This document shows, in pieces, positions 60,232-64,000 of a stretch of 64,000 nt of DNA. Origin of the DNA: Paratinospora sagittata (taxonomy: Eukaryota > Streptophyta > Magnoliopsida > Ranunculales > Menispermaceae). The DNA is taken from NCBI GenBank assembly GCA_035771175.1, contig CM069593.1, forward strand, positions 17,794,908 through 17,858,907, written 5' to 3'. Position 1 is the first letter of the stretch. Every line of letters begins with the position of its first letter. The notes under the pieces were generated by a model. It saw only the letters and a program-made list of their open reading frames with translations, did no database searches and was not told where the DNA came from. The position numbers and the translations under genes are program-made.

Positions 60232-61183
60232 TGGAACCTCTGGTAAAACCTTTATGTGCAATGTAGCTGCAGCAATGTGGGATGCAATTTACTAGTTCCT
60301 TTCGTGTATACACACTCTGTTTCTATAGGACTGAAGTGCTTCCACGCATGTGTCTTGTCTTTCTTAAGATACAGGTTGAAGGGGTTGCAACATTGCTCGT
60401 TGGCGCCTTCGCAAATGGTGTTCAACATATATCTGGATTGAGATATCAAAATGTCAAGTTGGTTTGTTCCAGATTGATTAAATTAAAGCAGGATTTTCGG
60501 AGTATGGCCCATATTTTGTTTTCTTGTATTGTTAAATTTTTATTAATAAGTAGAAACATATAAATCCATTTAGTAACTTAAGTCTCAGGTTCCATGAACT
60601 TCTATGTACTCTAAATGAAACCTTTTGTTCATGACACCAAAGGAGCATTCTGATAATTGCTTAGCTCTACTACATATACCGGGGACGGGAGCAATGTAGA
60701 AAATGACTATTTTTTCATCAATGTCACACTTGTGTCTAGTTGGATAAGTTTTTCAAAGATTTGATTTTGATTGGGTTGGTTTGATATCGTTAATAGTTTT
60801 CAAGTTCATGTTCAATTAAATCTTTTCTTTATTCCTCCTCTTCTTCTTCCTTTTTTTTTAACTTTTATTTTTTTTTGGCCCATGTTCAATGAAACCCTTT
60901 CTTTTCTTTAAACCAAGTTAATGTATATTTTAATTTACAGAAAAAAAAAAAGAAATTCCCTATGGAAAGTTTGATCGAGAAATTATTAAGAAATTATTTT
61001 TTAAGAAAATATTATATATATATATATATATGTGTGTGTGTCTGTGTGTGTAAAAAAATCAGTCTAACAGTGTCCTTTTCCTTTCTCAAGCTAAGAAACT
61101 TGGTTCTCGATACAGACATTGTGGCGGTCGAATTTGAGCTTCTGCTTCCTCCAATTTGAAACAAAAAGCGGAAACCGTATCTC
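60232..61183. other. NRPB7 3' region and CRR2-like promoter
   Basis: Head-to-tail intergenic region with the NRPB7 3' UTR, a TA/TG microsatellite at 61013-61050 and the short leader of the PPR gene. No further gene was seen. Confidence 0.5.
61013..61050. repeat. (TA)n(TG)n microsatellite
   Basis: About ten AT repeats run into TG repeats with one interruption (TGTGTGTCTGTGTG), roughly 135 bp before the PPR start codon. Confidence 0.9.
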
Positions 61184-63157
61184 ATGTTCCCACTCAACAG
61201 TACTCTCTCCCCTCTGCAGCTTCGTCTCCAACCCAAAAACTCCAACCAAAAAAATCTTCCTTGCAAAACATCCATATCCAACTCTCTTCACGGCACTTCA
61301 CCGCGCTCCAACACCAACCGTTTAATCCAATCCTTGTGCAACCAAGGCAACATCAAGCACGCCCTTCAACTCCTCTCTACTGAGCCCAACCCCACCCAAC
61401 TCACCTACGAGCTTCTAATCCGTTCTTGCTCGCATTTCTCCGACGCCCTTACGGTTCATCGTCATCTCATCGATAATGGGTTCGATCAAGATCCCTATCT
61501 GGCCACCAAACTCATCAATTTGTACTCCCAACTCGACTCCATTGACAATGCACGCTATGTGTTTGATAAAATGCGTGACAGAACCATCTTTGTGTGGAAC
61601 GCTATTATTAGAGCGCTAGCGTTGGCGGATCATGGTGAAGAGGCGCTGGATGTTTGTCGTCAGACGTGCTTAAGTGGGATTGCCTTTGATAGGTTTACTT
61701 ACACGTACGCTCTCAAAGCTTGTGTCGCTTCTTCTTCTTCTTCCTCTTCGTTGTCCTCGTCGACAACTTTGCTCGTCCATAAGGGGAAAGAAATTCATGC
61801 CAATGTTTTAAGACGTGGGTTTGAGTGTAATGTTCATGTTGTGACGACTTTGGTGGACTTTTATGCGAGATTTGGGTTTGTTTCGTATGCAGGACACGTG
61901 TTTAATGATATGCCTGAGAGAAATGTTGTTTCTTGGAGTGCTATGATTGCTTGTTTTGCCAAAAATGGGAGACCCTTTGAAGCATTGCAGCTGTTTTGGG
62001 AGATGATGGCGGGGAACCCCGACGCCATTCCCAATTCGATTACAATGGTTAGTGTTCTTCAAGCTTGTGCGGCTCTGGCTGCTTTGGGACAAGGGAAGTT
62101 GATACATTGTTATGTCCTCAGAAGGAATCTTGATTCGATTCTGCCGGTGATCAATAGTCTTGTGACTATGTATTCGAAGTGTGGTAGTTTAGAGATGGGG
62201 CGTCGAGTTTTTGATCGAATGGGTAAGAGAGATATTGTGTCTTGGAATTCTATGATTTCGGGTTATGGGGTTCATGGTTTTGGCAAGGAAGCAATTCAGG
62301 TTTTCAAAGAGATGATATGTAGTGGGATGTCACCCAATGCCATAACTTTTGTGAGTGTTTTTGGGGCTTGTAGTCATGCTGGGCTTGTTGATGAGGGAAA
62401 GAGATTTTTCTACTCTATGGCCTCTGAGTACCATATTATTCCAAATGTGGAGCACTATGCTTGTATAGTGGATCTCCTAGGTCGCGCTGGTAGATTAGAT
62501 GAAGCGGTGAAGGTCGTAGAAGACATGCGGATTGAACCAGGACCCACTGTTTGGGGATCACTTCTAGGTGCATGTAGGATTCACTGCAATATTGAGCTTG
62601 CAGAGAGAGCAAGTGTTCGGCTTTTTGACCTTGAGCCCACAAATGCTGGAAATTATGTGCTTTTGGCTGATATCTATACAGAGGCTAAGATGTGGGAGGA
62701 GGTTAATAGGGTAAAGAAACTTCTTGAATCTAGGGGACTACAGAAAGTCCCTGGTTGCAGTTGGATTGAAGTGAAGGGGAAGATCTACTCATTTATGTCT
62801 GTTGATGAGTTGAATCCGCGGATTGAACAACTTCATGCCTTGTTAGTGCAATTTTCAATGGAGATGAAGGAGAAAGGTTATGTTCCTAACACTAAGGTCA
62901 TACTTTATGAGCTTGATCAGGTAGAGAAAGAACAAATCATATTAGGCCATAGTGAGAAGCTGGCTGTAGCTTTTGGACTTATAAATAGTAGTAGTGGTGA
63001 AACCATCCGTATTACCAAGAATCTCAGGTTATGCCAAGACTGCCACTCTGTCACAAAGTTCATTTCCAAGTTTACAAACAGAGAGATTGTTGTTCGAGAT
63101 GTGAACCGGTTTCATCATTTCAGAAATGGGATTTGTTCTTGTGATGACTATTGGTGA
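61184..63157 (+). CDS. CRR2: PPR protein of PLS-E-DYW class, CRR2-like
   Basis: A chloroplast RNA-binding protein; Arabidopsis CRR2 is needed for processing between rps7 and ndhB transcripts, hence for the NDH complex. One exon, 657 aa, the same length I recall for CRR2. The N-terminus (about 1-45) is Ser/Pro/Asn-rich like a transit peptide. A chain of P, L and S type PPR repeats follows (for example DPYLATKLINLYSQ, NARYVFDKM, FVWNAIIRALAL, VVSWSAMIACFAKNG, IVSWNSMISGYGVHG, EHYACIVDLLGRAGRLDEA). Then come the E motifs (WGSLLGACRIH, NAGNYVLLADIY) and a complete DYW domain with the zinc motif HSEK...CQDCH and the terminal DYW. The start is the first ATG, only about 100 bp after the microsatellite. 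The DYW residues appear intact, although CRR2 is known for cleavage rather than editing. Confidence 0.95.
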   Translation: MFPLNSTLSPLQLRLQPKNSNQKNLPCKTSISNSLHGTSPRSNTNRLIQSLCNQGNIKHALQLLSTEPNPTQLTYELLIRSCSHFSDALTVHRHLIDNGFDQDPYLATKLINLYSQLDSIDNARYVFDKMRDRTIFVWNAIIRALALADHGEEALDVCRQTCLSGIAFDRFTYTYALKACVASSSSSSSLSSSTTLLVHKGKEIHANVLRRGFECNVHVVTTLVDFYARFGFVSYAGHVFNDMPERNVVSWSAMIACFAKNGRPFEALQLFWEMMAGNPDAIPNSITMVSVLQACAALAALGQGKLIHCYVLRRNLDSILPVINSLVTMYSKCGSLEMGRRVFDRMGKRDIVSWNSMISGYGVHGFGKEAIQVFKEMICSGMSPNAITFVSVFGACSHAGLVDEGKRFFYSMASEYHIIPNVEHYACIVDLLGRAGRLDEAVKVVEDMRIEPGPTVWGSLLGACRIHCNIELAERASVRLFDLEPTNAGNYVLLADIYTEAKMWEEVNRVKKLLESRGLQKVPGCSWIEVKGKIYSFMSVDELNPRIEQLHALLVQFSMEMKEKGYVPNTKVILYELDQVEKEQIILGHSEKLAVAFGLINSSSGETIRITKNLRLCQDCHSVTKFISKFTNREIVVRDVNRFHHFRNGICSCDDYW

Positions 63158-64000
63158 CTTCAGTCAATATTCAATCATTGTTTATATTTCAAAAGCTTCT
63201 CCCTTCTGATTTAACAATGGGAGGAGAGAAATTTTTGGTAATGTACAGTTTTTCACTCTCAGTTGAAATGTAAAGTGAAATTCATCTTCTAATAGCAATA
63301 ATTCTACTGTGAAATCTTGTATTCTTCTTTGTCCAATTATATTGTGGAAATTAAGTGATAGCCCCTTATTGATCATTTGATAATAGTCTCCAGCATTGTT
63401 TGGCTGCCCTTTTACTTCAGTCATATATTGATTCCGGAATTAATAATTTTTCCAGCTCTTTTGTGCTGTCCTAACAAGAAACAAAAAAAAAAAATTGAAA
63501 AAATAAAGAAAGAAAATATTATTAATGACATGCTTTTAAATCTCTAAAAAGATATGCTTTTAAAGAAAAAATATATGCTTTTAAATCTCTAATCAACTTC
63601 CTGTATGCATGAGATTGAATATTGTTGTGTGTCAATATCCTATTACTGCAATTTTGTTAAATATTGCCTCTTGATAAATGATCTGCCTATATCTGATGGT
63701 TTGGATTGATGCCCTTGTGCCTCTTCGTTTTATTTATTTGCAATTCATTGGCTTGGTCACATTTTAAAGATAAACAGAAGCGGCTTAGGGTAAAATCCTG
63801 GGTTAAGATGTTGGAATAAGCTTCTACTGATAAACAAGAGCGTACTTGCAATAAGTTTTCGAATTGCTGAAAATGTCAAAGCAAGAGAGATGATATAAGA
63901 ATGGTGAGAAGAACTAATGGAACTTTTTATTTAGATAGATTGTTCTTCACAAGGCAGTAACAGAAGTAATGAAACTTACAGTCTTGAATATATATACTAC
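63158..64000. other. 3' region of the CRR2-like gene
   Basis: AT-rich sequence with the probable 3' UTR and several possible AATAAA-type signals (for example near 63502). No gene is visible up to the window edge. Confidence 0.5.

Noticed and set aside
1..64000. CRISPR arrays, bacterial operons or rRNA genes.
   Set aside because: No regularly spaced repeats or rRNA sequence were seen, and the window is a plant nuclear sequence.

Overview
This is a nuclear segment of a flowering plant, most likely a eudicot. It is AT-rich, its genes have GT-AG introns, and the proteins read as plant families: NPF transporter, copper-radical oxidase, mitochondrial carrier, DA1-related peptidase, MIZ1-type DUF617, RETICULATA/LCD1, NRPB7 and a DYW-type PPR. 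Introns of up to 6.4 kb loaded with LINE, SINE and hAT-like insertions suggest a medium or large, possibly woody, genome. I cannot name the species.

Layout: NPF5.6/5.7-like transporter (+, 3199-7534, 4 exons); glyoxal-oxidase-like copper-radical oxidase (-, 8858-10471, 1 exon); mitochondrial carrier (+, 17464-28981, 7 exons); DAR2-like LIM/UIM peptidase (-, 30008-34514, 12 exons); a MIR2111 hairpin (+, about 37384-37473); LC8 dynein light chain (-, 38101-38599, 2 exons); MIZ1-like DUF617 protein (-, 41463-42299); secreted proline-rich protein (+, 46565-47290); LCD1/RETICULATA-related plastid protein (-, 49014-54592, 7 exons); RNA polymerase II subunit NRPB7 (+, 56836-60231, 6 exons); CRR2-like PPR-DYW protein (+, 61184-63157). 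I spliced every model by hand; each closes in frame.

The genes do not form one pathway. They look like a conserved ancestral gene order: from memory, Arabidopsis chromosome 3 keeps carrier-oxidase-NPF5.7 together, while the duplicate block on chromosome 2 keeps LCD1-MIZ1-like-carrier-NPF5.6. This window carries both subsets in one segment.

The most unusual content is a family of foldback elements at 3865-5123, 12941-14513 and 14777-15470. Their termini are TGTCACAC...GTGTGACA. Most units carry tRNA-like A-box/B-box modules between long inverted arms. Each cluster as a whole is flanked by a 5-bp direct repeat (CCATT; TCTTC/CCTTC; CATAC). One copy encloses a LINE endonuclease fragment and another a Ty3/gypsy integrase fragment; one cluster is amplified as three tandem units of about 440 bp. 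The second highlight is the MIR2111 precursor, recognised from its near-exact mature sequence and a well-paired star strand. Several further transposon insertions are delimited here by explicit target-site duplications.
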